Source of the DNA: CAYMTR01 sp964393405
GTDB taxonomy: Bacteria; Bacteroidota; Bacteroidia; Bacteroidales; Prolixibacteraceae
DNA length: 64,000 nt
Direction of reading: 5' to 3'
Assembly (NCBI GenBank): GCA_964393405.1
Contig: CAYMTR010000006.1
Span: 1-64,000 of the forward strand
Part shown: positions 43,320 to 53,129 of the stretch, piece by piece
Numbering within the stretch: position 1 is the first letter of the stretch
Layout: each line of letters opens with the position of its first letter
Program-made: the position numbers and the translations under genes
Notes under the pieces: generated by a model
The model's input: the letters and a program-made list of their open reading frames with translations, nothing else
What the model was told of the DNA's origin: nothing
Database searches by the model: none

Positions 43320-44339
43320 TTAACTTTTCTTGATGGTAGAATCTCTTACAATTAGTTCAGCTTTCATTACCAAACTGTTAGTAACAGATAAATTAGTATT
43401 GCCGTTTAAATGGTCGATAATAAGTTTGGCAACCATCTCACCCATTTCGTATCCGGGATAATCAACCGTAGTTAATTTCGGCTCAACTAATCTGGTAATT
43501 GGGTCGTTGTTGAAACCCGCAATAGCAATATCCTGAGGTATTCTAATATTATTATTTTTGAGAGTACTCATACATCCTGCTGCACAGGCATCGTTGGATA
43601 TAAAAATACCATCAGGTTTAATCTTCATATCTAAAATCATTTCTGCAATTTTTATTCCATCATCGATACTTAAGCCGGTTTCAACGACAAGTGAAGGATC
43701 AAAAGGAATATTATTTTTTTCTAGGGCACTCTTGTAGCCATTATATCTGTCAAAATAAACATTTCTGTTTCTGTTTCCGGCGATATGCATAATTCTGTTA
43801 CATCCTTGTTCTATAAGATGTTCTGTAACTGCAAATCCCATTTTATAATTATCAATTACAACATTGACACATCCGGGTTTGTCACAAACACGATCAAAGA
43901 AAAGTACGGGAATTTTTTTTTCAAGAAACCTTTTGAAATGGGTAAAATCAATTGAGTCAGCGGCAAGGGATACGATAAGTCCATCGACACGGCTGTTGAA
44001 CATTGTTATTGTATTGGCAATTTCTTTCTTTGCTGATTCAAATGATTGGCTGATAATGAGGTTGTATCCACTTTCATTTGCAATTTTTTCTATTCCGGCA
44101 AGGGTTGATGACATGAAGTTACTATCGAGGCGGGGAACTATGACACCTAAGGTGTAAGTTCTTTTGGTTCTAAGGTTACTTGCAAAAGTGTTTGCCCTAT
44201 AACCCATCGACTCAGCTTTGTTTTTAATCTTCTTCTTCATTTTTTCGCTGATCGAAGGTTGGTTATTAAGAGCACGGCTTACAGTCGCCGGTGAAACTTT
44301 TAGCGCATTAGCAATATCATATATTGTTACTTCTTTCAT
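43320..44339 (-). CDS. LacI family transcriptional regulator
   Basis: The 339-residue repressor has an N-terminal LacI helix-turn-helix with hinge (VTIYDIANALKVSPATVSRALN ... SEKMKKKIKNKAESMGYRAN) and a periplasmic-binding-like effector domain (TLGVIVPRLDSNF ... GIFISNDACAAGCMSTLKN). I use the ATG at 44339; a GTG directly before it is also in frame. It is divergent from an orphan SusC/SusD pair, and a 20-bp LacI-type palindrome lies 50 bases upstream of its own start. It therefore probably controls that pair and itself in response to a sugar. The sugar is unknown. Confidence 0.93.
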   Translation of the reverse strand: MKEVTIYDIANALKVSPATVSRALNNQPSISEKMKKKIKNKAESMGYRANTFASNLRTKRTYTLGVIVPRLDSNFMSSTLAGIEKIANESGYNLIISQSFESAKKEIANTITMFNSRVDGLIVSLAADSIDFTHFKRFLEKKIPVLFFDRVCDKPGCVNVVIDNYKMGFAVTEHLIEQGCNRIMHIAGNRNRNVYFDRYNGYKSALEKNNIPFDPSLVVETGLSIDDGIKIAEMILDMKIKPDGIFISNDACAAGCMSTLKNNNIRIPQDIAIAGFNNDPITRLVEPKLTTVDYPGYEMGEMVAKLIIDHLNGNTNLSVTNSLVMKAELIVRDSTIKKS

Positions 44340-44640
44340 CACAGGGTATTTAAAAAAACAATGTAAAAATAAGCAAGAAATTAAAATTATTATGCAATCG
44401 GTTGCATAAAATTTAAAAATTTGTCATATTTGTTCACTTGATTTTTTTAAAGAAAAATTTACTGAAAACATAATTCAGTAAAACAAGTTTTTATAAAAAG
44501 GTTAAAAAGCTCTCTGAAGAAGTAAAAATTAATTACAAGTAATAAAATTTGGGTGTACTTATTTCTAGTAATTGATATTTGTCCAGAGTGTTTTTAAAAT
44601 GAATTTTTCAATTTGAATATTATATCTAACTAAACAATCT
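44340..44640. promoter_or_regulatory. lacI-susC divergent control region with LacI-type operator
   Basis: The palindrome TTATGCAATCGGTTGCATAA at 44390-44409 is symmetric about a central CG with a single mismatch, the form LacI-family repressors bind. It lies about 50 bases before lacI and 230 bases before susC. The long susC leader is AT-rich, and I could not pick out an unambiguous -33/-7 pair in it. Confidence 0.7.
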
Positions 44641-47600
44641 ATGAAAAATGAATTAAAATTTAGGAAGGTTTATTCTTCCAAAGAATCAAAATTCAGTTCG
44701 GTTTTTAAAATAACCGTTCTTTCATTCATTCTGTCTTTTTGTTTTGTGCCAAATTCTTATTCATCGAATGGATCTGATTTTGATATGAATAGTGAGACTG
44801 AAATCAATGATGAAATTAGTGGAACATCTGCAAATCAGCAAAAAACTATTACCGGAAAAGTTGTTGATGAAAGTGGTATTTCACTCCCCGGAGTTTCTGT
44901 AATCGTAAAAGGCTCAACAGTTGGTACTATTACAGATGCTGACGGTAAGTATTCTATCAATGTTCCTGCTTCAGGAAAAGTGTTGTTGTATACTTTTATC
45001 GGAATGAATTCCCAGGAAATCGAAATTGGGAACATGACCCAGATCAATGTAACATTGGCTCAAGGTTTTGTTGACCTTGATGAGGTTGTTGCAATAGGTT
45101 ATGGTTCTATGGAAAAGAACAACGTAACAGGGGCAATTTCTTCAATTAAAACTGAAGAAATCATGAAAGCTCCAGTGCCTAACGTTGTTGAAGCACTAAG
45201 AGGTCAGGTTTCTGGTGTAAAAATTTCTAAAGGTAGTGGACGTCCGGGAGCCGGAGTTGATCTTCTTATTCGTGGAAAAAAATCACTTAGCTCAACTAAT
45301 GAGCCATTAATTGTTATCGATGGTGTTCCAAATACCGGAGGTAACCTTGCAGACATCAATCCTGCAGATATCGCTTCAATAAATATTCTTAAAGATGCTG
45401 CCGCTGCTTCAATTTATGGAGCTAGTGCATCAAATGGAGTTGTACTTATAACTACAAAGGATGGTGCTTTTGGCAAACCTTCCTTAAGTGTTGAATTTTC
45501 ATATGGTTTAAGCGACCTTACAATGCAACCAACAATGTTCAATGCTCGTGAATATGTTGCTGTTAAAAATGCAGCATCAGTTGGAGGTGGCTTAGGTGAA
45601 AAAACTCCTGAAAAATTATTGGATGATATTGAATTGAAAAACTGGGGAAACGGTGATTCAATAAATGAAACTAACTGGCATGAAAAGCTGCTTAAGGTAG
45701 GTAATATTAAAAATGCAAGTGTTTCACTTTCCGGTGGAACAGAAAAATTCCATTATTATATGAATGGAGATGCTTATCTTGAAGATGGTATTGCTCAGTA
45801 CTCAACATACAATCGTTATTCAATGAGATTAAATGCTGACTATTCTCCATATGATTTTCTTACTATTGGAGCAAGGGTTCAACTTTCAAAGAGTCTTGCA
45901 GATGAAACAGGTAGTACATTATATAACGGAAGTGCAGACTTTGGTGACTTTGTTGGAAACACCCCGCTTGGTCGTTTATATGATGAATACGATCGTTTAG
46001 TTCCAACAGTAAAAGGAGACCAATTCCAATATAATCCACTTTACCGTTACCGTGAATCAAAAGTTGATAGAAATTCATCAAGGGTATATGTCAATCCATG
46101 GGTTGAAATAAAAATTATTGATGGTCTTACATTCAGAATGAACGCTTTTGCTGAGCAAAGGTTTGAGAATTATAAAGAATTCTATTCATCAATATATAAT
46201 AATTCTGTTCTTGACGCCGATCCAGGTACAAACAGAATAAGGATCCAGTTGAAAGAGGATATGACTTACTTGTGGGATAATATATTGAATTATCGCAAGA
46301 TATTTAATGATATTCATTCAATTGATGCCACTTTAGTATATGGTATTCAGACTTATGACACATACACATTAAATACAAATGGACAAGGTTCATCTTCTGA
46401 TGTATTGAAATATAATGACATGTCATCTGTCCCATCTGATAAATCGACTGTATCATATGATCCTGATGAATGGGGTAAAGAATATTACGTTGCCCGTATT
46501 GGATATGGTTTTGATGAACGTTATAATATTACAGCAACATTCCGTCGCGATGGTTCTTCAAAATTCGGTCCATTGTCAAAATATGGTAACTTCCCTTCTA
46601 TTGCTGCCGCTTGGAATATTCATAACGAAAGTTTCATGAAGAGTGTTGAACCAATCTCAGTTTTAAAATATCGTATTAGTTATGGTATTATGGGTAACGA
46701 CAACATTCCAACTTACAGATATTTAGCTACAACTGCAAATGGATCATATACATTTAATCAAACAGGTTACACCGGAAAAACAACTGACCCAAGTGTTTTC
46801 CCAAATGCTAATTTGAGGTGGGAAGTTAGTAACCAGTTTAATACAGGTATCGATTTTGGATTTCTTAATAATCGTATATCAGGTTCTATTGATTATTACA
46901 ATACACTTACAAGTGATTTGCTTCTTACCGAACAGATTCCAAGTACAACAGGATACACTCAAGTTATGAGTAATGTTGGTAAGACTAAGAACTGGGGTAT
47001 TGATGCTAACGTTAATTTTGCAATCCTAACTGGAGATTTCAAATGGGATATGGCCGTTAACTGGGCTAAAGACCACAACGAAATTATTAGCTTAAGTCGT
47101 TATGCTGTTGATGAAAATGGTAATCCTGTTGATGACCTTGCAAACGGTTGGTTTATAGGTCAAGACATCGATGTTATATATGATTATAAATTCGTTGGAA
47201 TTTACAGTACAAGTGAAGAGGATAAGGCTTTAGCAGCTCAAATGCACCCAACGATTAAAAACTACGGTCCTGGTGATGCGAAGATTGCTGACTTAGCAGG
47301 TCCTATTACCGATGAAAATCCTACAGGAGGTCCTGATGGTGTTATTGACACACACGACCAAACTTTCCTTGGAAGCCCAACACCTTCATGGTATGGTGGT
47401 TTGAGAAATACATTTAGTTATAAAGGTTTTGAGTTGACAGTATTATTTGAAGCTGTTATGGGAGTTGAAAAAATCAACGGATATTACGGTGGTCTTACAA
47501 TGAGAGACAATCAGATAAAAGTAGATTATTGGACACCTGAAGATCAGGATGCTGATTTTCCAGAGCCAAACACCAAAAAAGAGTATGATTACGCTGATGC

Positions 47601-47829
47601 TGTAAAACTAAGAGATGCTTCATTTATTTCATTGAGGAACTTATCTTTTGGTTATAATGTGCCTACTAAATTGATCAAGAAAACCCCATTCAAAGCTTTA
47701 GCTGTTTTTGTTAGGGGTAATAACCTGAAGTATTTCACGGATTATAAAGATTCTTATTCTCCTGAAATTGATCCATGGAACTTCCCAATTACTAAAACAT
47801 GGACTTTCAGTGCTAAGATTACATTCTAA
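44641..47829 (+). CDS. SusC/RagA-type TonB-dependent transporter
   Basis: A 1062-residue outer-membrane receptor that imports oligosaccharides (or, in some members, peptides) using TonB energy. A signal peptide lies within residues ~20-44. A carboxypeptidase-regulatory-like domain at about 70-150 (ITGKVVDESGISLPGVSVIVKG) leads to the DEVVAIGYG TonB box region. The plug follows (VVEALRGQVSGVKI ... PLIVIDGVPN ... DIASINILKDAAAASIYGASASNGVVLITTK), then a beta barrel that ends with an aromatic strand (WTFSAKITF). It pairs with susD 27 bases downstream. No glycoside hydrolase is adjacent, so this is an orphan uptake pair under LacI-type control. Confidence 0.95.
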   Translation: MKNELKFRKVYSSKESKFSSVFKITVLSFILSFCFVPNSYSSNGSDFDMNSETEINDEISGTSANQQKTITGKVVDESGISLPGVSVIVKGSTVGTITDADGKYSINVPASGKVLLYTFIGMNSQEIEIGNMTQINVTLAQGFVDLDEVVAIGYGSMEKNNVTGAISSIKTEEIMKAPVPNVVEALRGQVSGVKISKGSGRPGAGVDLLIRGKKSLSSTNEPLIVIDGVPNTGGNLADINPADIASINILKDAAAASIYGASASNGVVLITTKDGAFGKPSLSVEFSYGLSDLTMQPTMFNAREYVAVKNAASVGGGLGEKTPEKLLDDIELKNWGNGDSINETNWHEKLLKVGNIKNASVSLSGGTEKFHYYMNGDAYLEDGIAQYSTYNRYSMRLNADYSPYDFLTIGARVQLSKSLADETGSTLYNGSADFGDFVGNTPLGRLYDEYDRLVPTVKGDQFQYNPLYRYRESKVDRNSSRVYVNPWVEIKIIDGLTFRMNAFAEQRFENYKEFYSSIYNNSVLDADPGTNRIRIQLKEDMTYLWDNILNYRKIFNDIHSIDATLVYGIQTYDTYTLNTNGQGSSSDVLKYNDMSSVPSDKSTVSYDPDEWGKEYYVARIGYGFDERYNITATFRRDGSSKFGPLSKYGNFPSIAAAWNIHNESFMKSVEPISVLKYRISYGIMGNDNIPTYRYLATTANGSYTFNQTGYTGKTTDPSVFPNANLRWEVSNQFNTGIDFGFLNNRISGSIDYYNTLTSDLLLTEQIPSTTGYTQVMSNVGKTKNWGIDANVNFAILTGDFKWDMAVNWAKDHNEIISLSRYAVDENGNPVDDLANGWFIGQDIDVIYDYKFVGIYSTSEEDKALAAQMHPTIKNYGPGDAKIADLAGPITDENPTGGPDGVIDTHDQTFLGSPTPSWYGGLRNTFSYKGFELTVLFEAVMGVEKINGYYGGLTMRDNQIKVDYWTPEDQDADFPEPNTKKEYDYADAVKLRDASFISLRNLSFGYNVPTKLIKKTPFKALAVFVRGNNLKYFTDYKDSYSPEIDPWNFPITKTWTFSAKITF

Positions 47830-47856
47830 TATCAATGAATTTTAAAGAATAGATAA

Positions 47857-49428
47857 ATGAAAAAAATTAAAACATATCTAATTGCACTTGGGGTAATTGC
47901 TTTATTCTCGAGTTGCGGTGAATCCATTGTAAATTTAGAGCCAAAAGACAAATTCACAACTGATGTTGCTTTATCAACTTTGGATGGATTAGAAGGTTCA
48001 GTTTACGGTGTATATGAAAGGGCGAAGATGTTTTACGAAAGTGAAGTTACAAGCACTTTTAACTGTCTTCAGACTGACCTTGTTAAAAAAGGTTCAAATA
48101 TTGGTGATGCAAAAATAGGCTCTGAGCAAAGTTTGCTTGCTATTTTCGAATTTAACGCAGTATTCAATGGAAGCAATTCAATGGTCAAACAAATTTGGGA
48201 TGGCTGCTATATTGGATTAAATCGTGCTAATCTTATAATAGAAGGAATTGATAACCTTGTAATTGACTGGACTCCTGATAAAACAGCAAGAAAAAATCAA
48301 GTACTGGGTGAAGCTTATTTCTTTAGAGCTTTCTATCACTATACTTTAGTAACAAGATGGGAAAATATTGTATTGGCTGATAAAGTTTCTAACAATCCTG
48401 ATGCTGTGATAACTTTGACCAGTAAAGATGCTGTTTATCCTTTGATAGTTTCAGACCTTGAAATGGCAATTTCATTTTTGAAAAGTGCTTCAGAAATTGG
48501 TTACTCCAGCAGAATTTCAAAGGGAGCAGCACACCATTTGTTGTCAAAAGCATTATTAGTACAGGGCGAATGGGCAAAAGCTGCTGAACATGCCGAAGCT
48601 GTTATTAATGATGGATATTACAAACTTGAGCCATTAGATAATATTTTCTCATGTTCACATGAAGACAATAAAGAAATAATCCTTAAGTGGGAATTTCTCA
48701 AAGGAGATGCTAATCATCAATCAAGAACTTGTCAAATGTGGTTACCTTTATATGATAGGGTAAACGGTGTAAAACGTACATTTGAACAAGGAGGACGTCC
48801 ATATGCAAGATTACATGCAAGCGATTATTTTTGGACACTATACGAGCCTAACGATTTGCGTTTAGGAGCATACAATAAAACTCACTGGTATTACGATACA
48901 GAGACAGAGGCTGAGGGCTCAATACCTGAAGGAGAATTCGTTGGTGATACTGTAAAAGCTGAAACAATGACAGAATATGCTAATCTTGGTGCAATTGTTA
49001 TTACTCCAACAACAAAGAAATATTTTGAAGATGGAACGTTCGGTAGAAAAGTTGATGATGCTTCAGGATGGAAAGATATAATCCAATACAGACTTGCGGA
49101 ATCTTATATTGTTGCAGCAGAAGCGAACTGGAGAGCAGGGAATGAAGCAAAGGCTTTAACTTTTATAAATGCAATCAGAAGTAGAGCCGGTGTTGCAGAC
49201 TTCACTTCTCTTGATCAGGAAAAAATACTTGCTGAACAAGCTCGTGAATTAGGTCACGAAGGTCACAGATATGAAATGTTGAAACGTTTAGGTCTATTAG
49301 AAGAGAGGGTAAAACTTTACAATTTAGACGCTAGTCCTAATTTTCAACCTTTCCATGTTCGTTGGCCAATTCCTCGTAATTTTGTAGAAATGACAAAAGT
49401 GCCACAGAACGAAGGTTATTCAGAATAA
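47857..49428 (+). CDS. SusD/RagB-type outer-membrane lipoprotein
   Basis: The 523-residue surface glycan-binding partner of SusC. A lipoprotein signal ends in the lipobox FSSCGES (lipidated Cys about 20). SusD features are the helical TPR-like repeats (WDGCYIGLNRANLIIEGID, NQVLGEAYFFRAFYHYTLV), the ADNP-like insertion and the C-terminal QYRLAESYIVAAEANWRAGN ... INAIRSRAG block. It closes over the SusC barrel to capture ligand. A perfect terminator follows, so the operon is susC-susD only. Confidence 0.95.
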   Translation: MKKIKTYLIALGVIALFSSCGESIVNLEPKDKFTTDVALSTLDGLEGSVYGVYERAKMFYESEVTSTFNCLQTDLVKKGSNIGDAKIGSEQSLLAIFEFNAVFNGSNSMVKQIWDGCYIGLNRANLIIEGIDNLVIDWTPDKTARKNQVLGEAYFFRAFYHYTLVTRWENIVLADKVSNNPDAVITLTSKDAVYPLIVSDLEMAISFLKSASEIGYSSRISKGAAHHLLSKALLVQGEWAKAAEHAEAVINDGYYKLEPLDNIFSCSHEDNKEIILKWEFLKGDANHQSRTCQMWLPLYDRVNGVKRTFEQGGRPYARLHASDYFWTLYEPNDLRLGAYNKTHWYYDTETEAEGSIPEGEFVGDTVKAETMTEYANLGAIVITPTTKKYFEDGTFGRKVDDASGWKDIIQYRLAESYIVAAEANWRAGNEAKALTFINAIRSRAGVADFTSLDQEKILAEQARELGHEGHRYEMLKRLGLLEERVKLYNLDASPNFQPFHVRWPIPRNFVEMTKVPQNEGYSE

Positions 49429-49452
49429 TATTATTTTTCAAAGTTATATTAG

Positions 49453-49485
49453 CAAAGGCAACTGGAAACGGTTGCCTTTGTTTTT
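49453..49485 (+). terminator. Rho-independent terminator of the orphan susCD operon
   Basis: A perfect 10-bp stem (CAAAGGCAAC at 49453-49462, GTTGCCTTTG at 49471-49480) with an 8-base loop is followed by TTTTT. Confidence 0.85.
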
Positions 49486-49490
49486 GAGTA

Positions 49491-51455
49491 CTAATTAATC
49501 TTAGAGATTGATTTTATCTCATAATCCGGAGTGTAATTAACAATGAAAAGTGATTTATTAATGAATCCCGAAAAATCTTTAACTCTTTTAAAATCAAGAA
49601 AACTTTGAAGAGTTTTAGGATGATATCTTGAAAGATTATTAATAAAATTTCTTCCAAATTTGTTATGAGATAATGCAAAATGTGTTGCAATATCGTAGCC
49701 TCTGAAACTGTACTGATTGGGCTCAACAGAAAATTTGTTACGATATTTTGTTATAAAAGTCTTTACATCTTCATCACTGTAATCAATAAAATTAGGGGTA
49801 AGAAAGTGAAGTTTTAATCTGTGATAATATTCAGTGTTTATGCTCTTTAAATTTATATAATCACTCATTCCTATCAACGTAATGTCATAATCTTTAGATA
49901 ATGTGTACAGACTGTTAATCGCACGACTTAATACAGCTTCTCTTTCAGTTCTATTTTTTGGTGCAGGGATGAAAACAATATTGCGAGCATCTTTCTTAAG
50001 ATTTTCTTTAATTACCCAATAACCTTGTTGACCTCCACTGGTAAAATCAATTTCTTTAAATGATCCGGTTGATGACTTTCTTGAAGCGAATCTGCTGCTA
50101 ATCTGTTTTTCGATATTAGCTTCGTTTACTTGCTCATAGCCGCCCAACGATAGTAATATAAAGTTGTCATCATAGAATTCATTTCCAATAAAATCAGCTG
50201 TTTTTCTTAATATATAGTCTTTGGTTGGGTTTACCTGAAAATAGAAGGGATTATTGACAGTATGGTCATCGTCAGAAGATAATGGTGAAATAAAAGGTAT
50301 CTGATTTTTGTGACAATAAGATGAAATGGTTTTTTGATATTTTGTTTCAATTGGTCCTATTATTAAATCAGAGTTTACAAGGTCTGTATGCCTTATAACA
50401 GAGTCAATGACATATTGTCCTGATAGGCAATCGTATACATCTAGCCTGATTTCCATCCCTGCATTAGCAAGCGAGTCTAATGCTAAAATAAAGCCTTCAT
50501 AAAAACTTAAAAAATTACGAGTCGATCCATAAAGATTTCTTTCGGTTTTATTCTTTAAAAAATTGTATGCATACGATTTATCTATTTTACTTATAGAGTC
50601 GTAATGTGCAAATTCTTTTGAGGATAATACTTCTTTGTTTAGTGTATCATTCATTTCAAGATTAAATGGAAGAAATAACGTTACCCTAAAAATGTCACTA
50701 CCCGGTTTTATATCTAAACTGGTGTTATTTTCATTTTCACTCTTGATCTTTTCATTCTTTGAATCAGTTATTGATCTTTTGTTTTTAGCGAAGAAGTCGC
50801 TTTCTAAAGTTTTATCATTCGATTTACCTAAGATTAAAGTATCACCAGCATTTAGGTCTCTGTTCACAAGAAAATCATTCCAATCTTTAATGTTTTCAAT
50901 GGAGATTTCATATAGTTTGGATATTTTGTAAAGTGTTTCACCCTTTTCAACAATGTGCTTTTTAAAATCAGATGTTTTATCATGCTTAAGTGGTATCTTA
51001 ATTACCATTCCAACTTTAAGACCATCCTTTAAATCAGGATTTATTTTTGTTAATTGGTCTTGGCTTACTCCGTACTTCTTTTGATAACTGAAAAAGGTTT
51101 CATCCTCTTCAACTTTATGAAATTTATAGTCCTTTTGGGTTTCATGTTGAGAAATTCTTTCATTTTTCTTGTTCTTTCTCTCTTTTACAACCTTTCTATT
51201 ATCTTCTTCTGTAGGAATATTTAGAACCATTCCTGTTTTTAATCCATTGACAAGTTCCGGGTTTGCAGAAAGTAATTCTTTTTGAGTACAATCAAATTTC
51301 TTACACAAGGAAAAAATTGTTTCACCTTTTGTAATGATATATGTTTTATTGACAGTTATATCTGATGTCTTGCTTTTATTGTCGTCTTGTCCGAATGCAA
51401 CAAATATGAAAAGGAGTTGCAAAACAATAAGAGAGATCCATAATTTATTATTCAT
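49491..51455 (-). CDS. LysM-repeat protein with periplasmic-binding type I domain
   Basis: The 654-residue exported protein has a signal peptide (residues ~1-22). Three LysM modules follow: about 37-83 (YIITKGETIFSLCKKFDC), 110-157 (FHKVEEDETFFSYQKKYGV) and 166-211 (KHIVEKGETLYKISKLYEI). The C-terminal ~400 residues (VTLFLPFNLEMNDTL ... FLSFYEGFILALDSLANAGMEI ... SDLIIGPIETKYQKTI) resemble a type I periplasmic binding fold, as in branched-chain amino acid binding proteins and LpoA. The fusion suggests a peptidoglycan-bound periplasmic sensor or scaffold; the ligand is unknown. It is divergent from the ECF sigma gene. Confidence 0.85.
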   Translation of the reverse strand: MNNKLWISLIVLQLLFIFVAFGQDDNKSKTSDITVNKTYIITKGETIFSLCKKFDCTQKELLSANPELVNGLKTGMVLNIPTEEDNRKVVKERKNKKNERISQHETQKDYKFHKVEEDETFFSYQKKYGVSQDQLTKINPDLKDGLKVGMVIKIPLKHDKTSDFKKHIVEKGETLYKISKLYEISIENIKDWNDFLVNRDLNAGDTLILGKSNDKTLESDFFAKNKRSITDSKNEKIKSENENNTSLDIKPGSDIFRVTLFLPFNLEMNDTLNKEVLSSKEFAHYDSISKIDKSYAYNFLKNKTERNLYGSTRNFLSFYEGFILALDSLANAGMEIRLDVYDCLSGQYVIDSVIRHTDLVNSDLIIGPIETKYQKTISSYCHKNQIPFISPLSSDDDHTVNNPFYFQVNPTKDYILRKTADFIGNEFYDDNFILLSLGGYEQVNEANIEKQISSRFASRKSSTGSFKEIDFTSGGQQGYWVIKENLKKDARNIVFIPAPKNRTEREAVLSRAINSLYTLSKDYDITLIGMSDYINLKSINTEYYHRLKLHFLTPNFIDYSDEDVKTFITKYRNKFSVEPNQYSFRGYDIATHFALSHNKFGRNFINNLSRYHPKTLQSFLDFKRVKDFSGFINKSLFIVNYTPDYEIKSISKIN

Positions 51456-51613
51456 ATATTTTTCTTAAAGTCCTTAATTTTTATTGGAAACAAATTTAAA
51501 GATTAAATAAGTACATTTCTTCTTATATGAAATGCTAAAGTAAAAAATGTTGGGTTAATAATTTTTAATTTGCATTTAATTCTGATTTTTGCACTTTATA
51601 AACAGAATTTTGA

Positions 51614-52162
51614 ATGTCGGATGAAATGCTCATAAACAAATTGAAAGACCCTTCTCAAAAAAGAATGGCCTTTCATGAAATGATTATTTTGTATCAGGAG
51701 AAACTTTATTGGAATATTAGGAAAATTGTTATTGACCACGACGATACTGATGATATTTTGCAAAATGTTTTAATAAAAGTCTGGAATAACATTGAATCTT
51801 TTAGAGGAGACTCAGAATTAAGTACCTGGATGACCAAGATAGCAATCAATGAATCATTATCTTTTTTATCTAAAAAAAAGAAGAGAAAAGGGCTGTTCTC
51901 CGGATCTGAAGAAGAATATCTTAAAGGAAAATTATTGTCAGATGACTATTTTGATGGAGAAGAAATCCAAAAGCAATTGATGGAAGCAGTAATAACTCTT
52001 CCTGAAAAACAAAGAATTGTTTTTAATATGAAATACTTTGATGAAATGAAATATGAAGATATCTCAGACCTTCTTGATACATCAGTTGGGGCTCTAAAAG
52101 CATCGTATCATCATGCAGTCAAAAAAATTGAAGAAAAGATTAAACAAAAAATTGTTTTTTAA
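51614..52162 (+). CDS. ECF-type RNA polymerase sigma factor
   Basis: A 182-residue group IV sigma factor. Region 2 (LYWNIRKIVIDHDDTDDILQNVLIKVWNN ... STWMTKIAINESL, residues ~29-95) reads the -10 element and region 4 (LPEKQRIVFNMKYFDEMKYEDISDLL ... VGALKASYHHAVKKIEEKI, ~125-178) the -35. It heads a cluster with a probable anti-sigma membrane protein and an Spy-like periplasmic protein, the common Bacteroidota layout for an envelope-stress response. Its own signal is not visible. Confidence 0.93.
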   Translation: MSDEMLINKLKDPSQKRMAFHEMIILYQEKLYWNIRKIVIDHDDTDDILQNVLIKVWNNIESFRGDSELSTWMTKIAINESLSFLSKKKKRKGLFSGSEEEYLKGKLLSDDYFDGEEIQKQLMEAVITLPEKQRIVFNMKYFDEMKYEDISDLLDTSVGALKASYHHAVKKIEEKIKQKIVF

Positions 52163-52221
52163 ATTTGAAAGAGATTAAACCTTTAGATTTTTTAATAGTC
52201 TTATTAAAGTAGTGATATTGA

Positions 52222-52656
52222 ATGGAAAACATAAACAGAAATAATATAAAAATGAAACCAGGTTCAAGATATCCTTTTCATGCTCCGGATGGTTATTTTG
52301 ATAATCTGCCTCAAAAGGTTTTAAGCAGAATTGAGGAGGATGTTAATCCTGTAAGGAATTCTCCATTTTTAAATTTTCTTAAACCTGCTCTTGGATTGCT
52401 TGTGAGCTTTGTTATAATAACCGGAATCGTTTATGTTCCTGTTAAATTGATTTTTCCATCCAAATTGAATAGCTCTCAAAAGTCAATCGTCATAACTGAT
52501 GGGTTTGAATTCTTTCTTACAAGAGCATATAGTGATTTAAGTTTGATAGAGGCCATTGAAAGCAATCAAAATATAGAAAATTTTGATGAGCTTGAACTGG
52601 AGAATGTATTACTGGCATCAATGTCAGAGTATGAATTAATTCAAAATATTAAATAA
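52222..52656 (+). CDS. Probable anti-sigma membrane protein
   Basis: The 144-residue protein has a short cytoplasmic N-terminus carrying FHAPDGYFDNLPQKVLSRI, a motif recurrent in Bacteroidota proteins encoded after ECF sigma genes. One membrane helix follows (FLKPALGLLVSFVIITGIVYV, about residues 49-69), then a periplasmic tail. Topology and position point to regulation of the upstream sigma factor, but no zinc-binding anti-sigma motif is seen. ATG codons at 52222 and 52252 are both possible starts. Confidence 0.65.
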   Translation: MENINRNNIKMKPGSRYPFHAPDGYFDNLPQKVLSRIEEDVNPVRNSPFLNFLKPALGLLVSFVIITGIVYVPVKLIFPSKLNSSQKSIVITDGFEFFLTRAYSDLSLIEAIESNQNIENFDELELENVLLASMSEYELIQNIK

Positions 52657-52658
52657 TT

Positions 52659-53129
52659 ATGAAAAAGAATTTGTTTGTTATTATAGCCCTGTTTTCAATT
52701 ATATTCACTTTGAAAGCAAACTCTCAAGGCCCATTTGATTATGAAAGTTTTAAAGCTAAGAAAATTGCTTTTCTTACAAGTACTATTAATCTTACTCCGG
52801 CTGAAGCAGAAGTTTTTTGGCCTGTTTACAATGAATATGAGCAGAAGAGGCTTTCTTTAATGAATGATAGAAAAGAAATTGAAAAAGACATAAGTAAGAA
52901 AGTTGAGACAATGTCGGACCAAGAATGTACTGATATTTCTAAGAAATTGGCATCTTTTGAAAAGATTGAAGGGGATCTTGAAGTTGAATACAATATTCAA
53001 TTTTTAAAGATTTTGCCTCCAAAAAAAGTAATGAAAATTAGGGTTGCAGAGATGGAATTCAAAGGGCACTTACTTCGGGAGTATAGAAAAGAAAAGAGAG
53101 ATAATGAACGAGAAAGGAATAAGGATTAG
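52659..53129 (+). CDS. Spy/CpxP-like periplasmic protein
   Basis: A 156-residue exported, almost entirely helical protein with a signal peptide (residues ~1-22, ending KANSQ). The segment INLTPAEAEVFWPVYNEYEQKRLSL is the motif shared by Spy-like proteins encoded in Bacteroidota ECF sigma clusters. Related proteins act as ATP-independent chaperones or as sensors of metal or envelope stress. It starts 2 bases after the upstream stop, so the three genes form an operon. Function is inferred from context. Its end overlaps the next gene by 26 bases. Confidence 0.7.
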   Translation: MKKNLFVIIALFSIIFTLKANSQGPFDYESFKAKKIAFLTSTINLTPAEAEVFWPVYNEYEQKRLSLMNDRKEIEKDISKKVETMSDQECTDISKKLASFEKIEGDLEVEYNIQFLKILPPKKVMKIRVAEMEFKGHLLREYRKEKRDNERERNKD

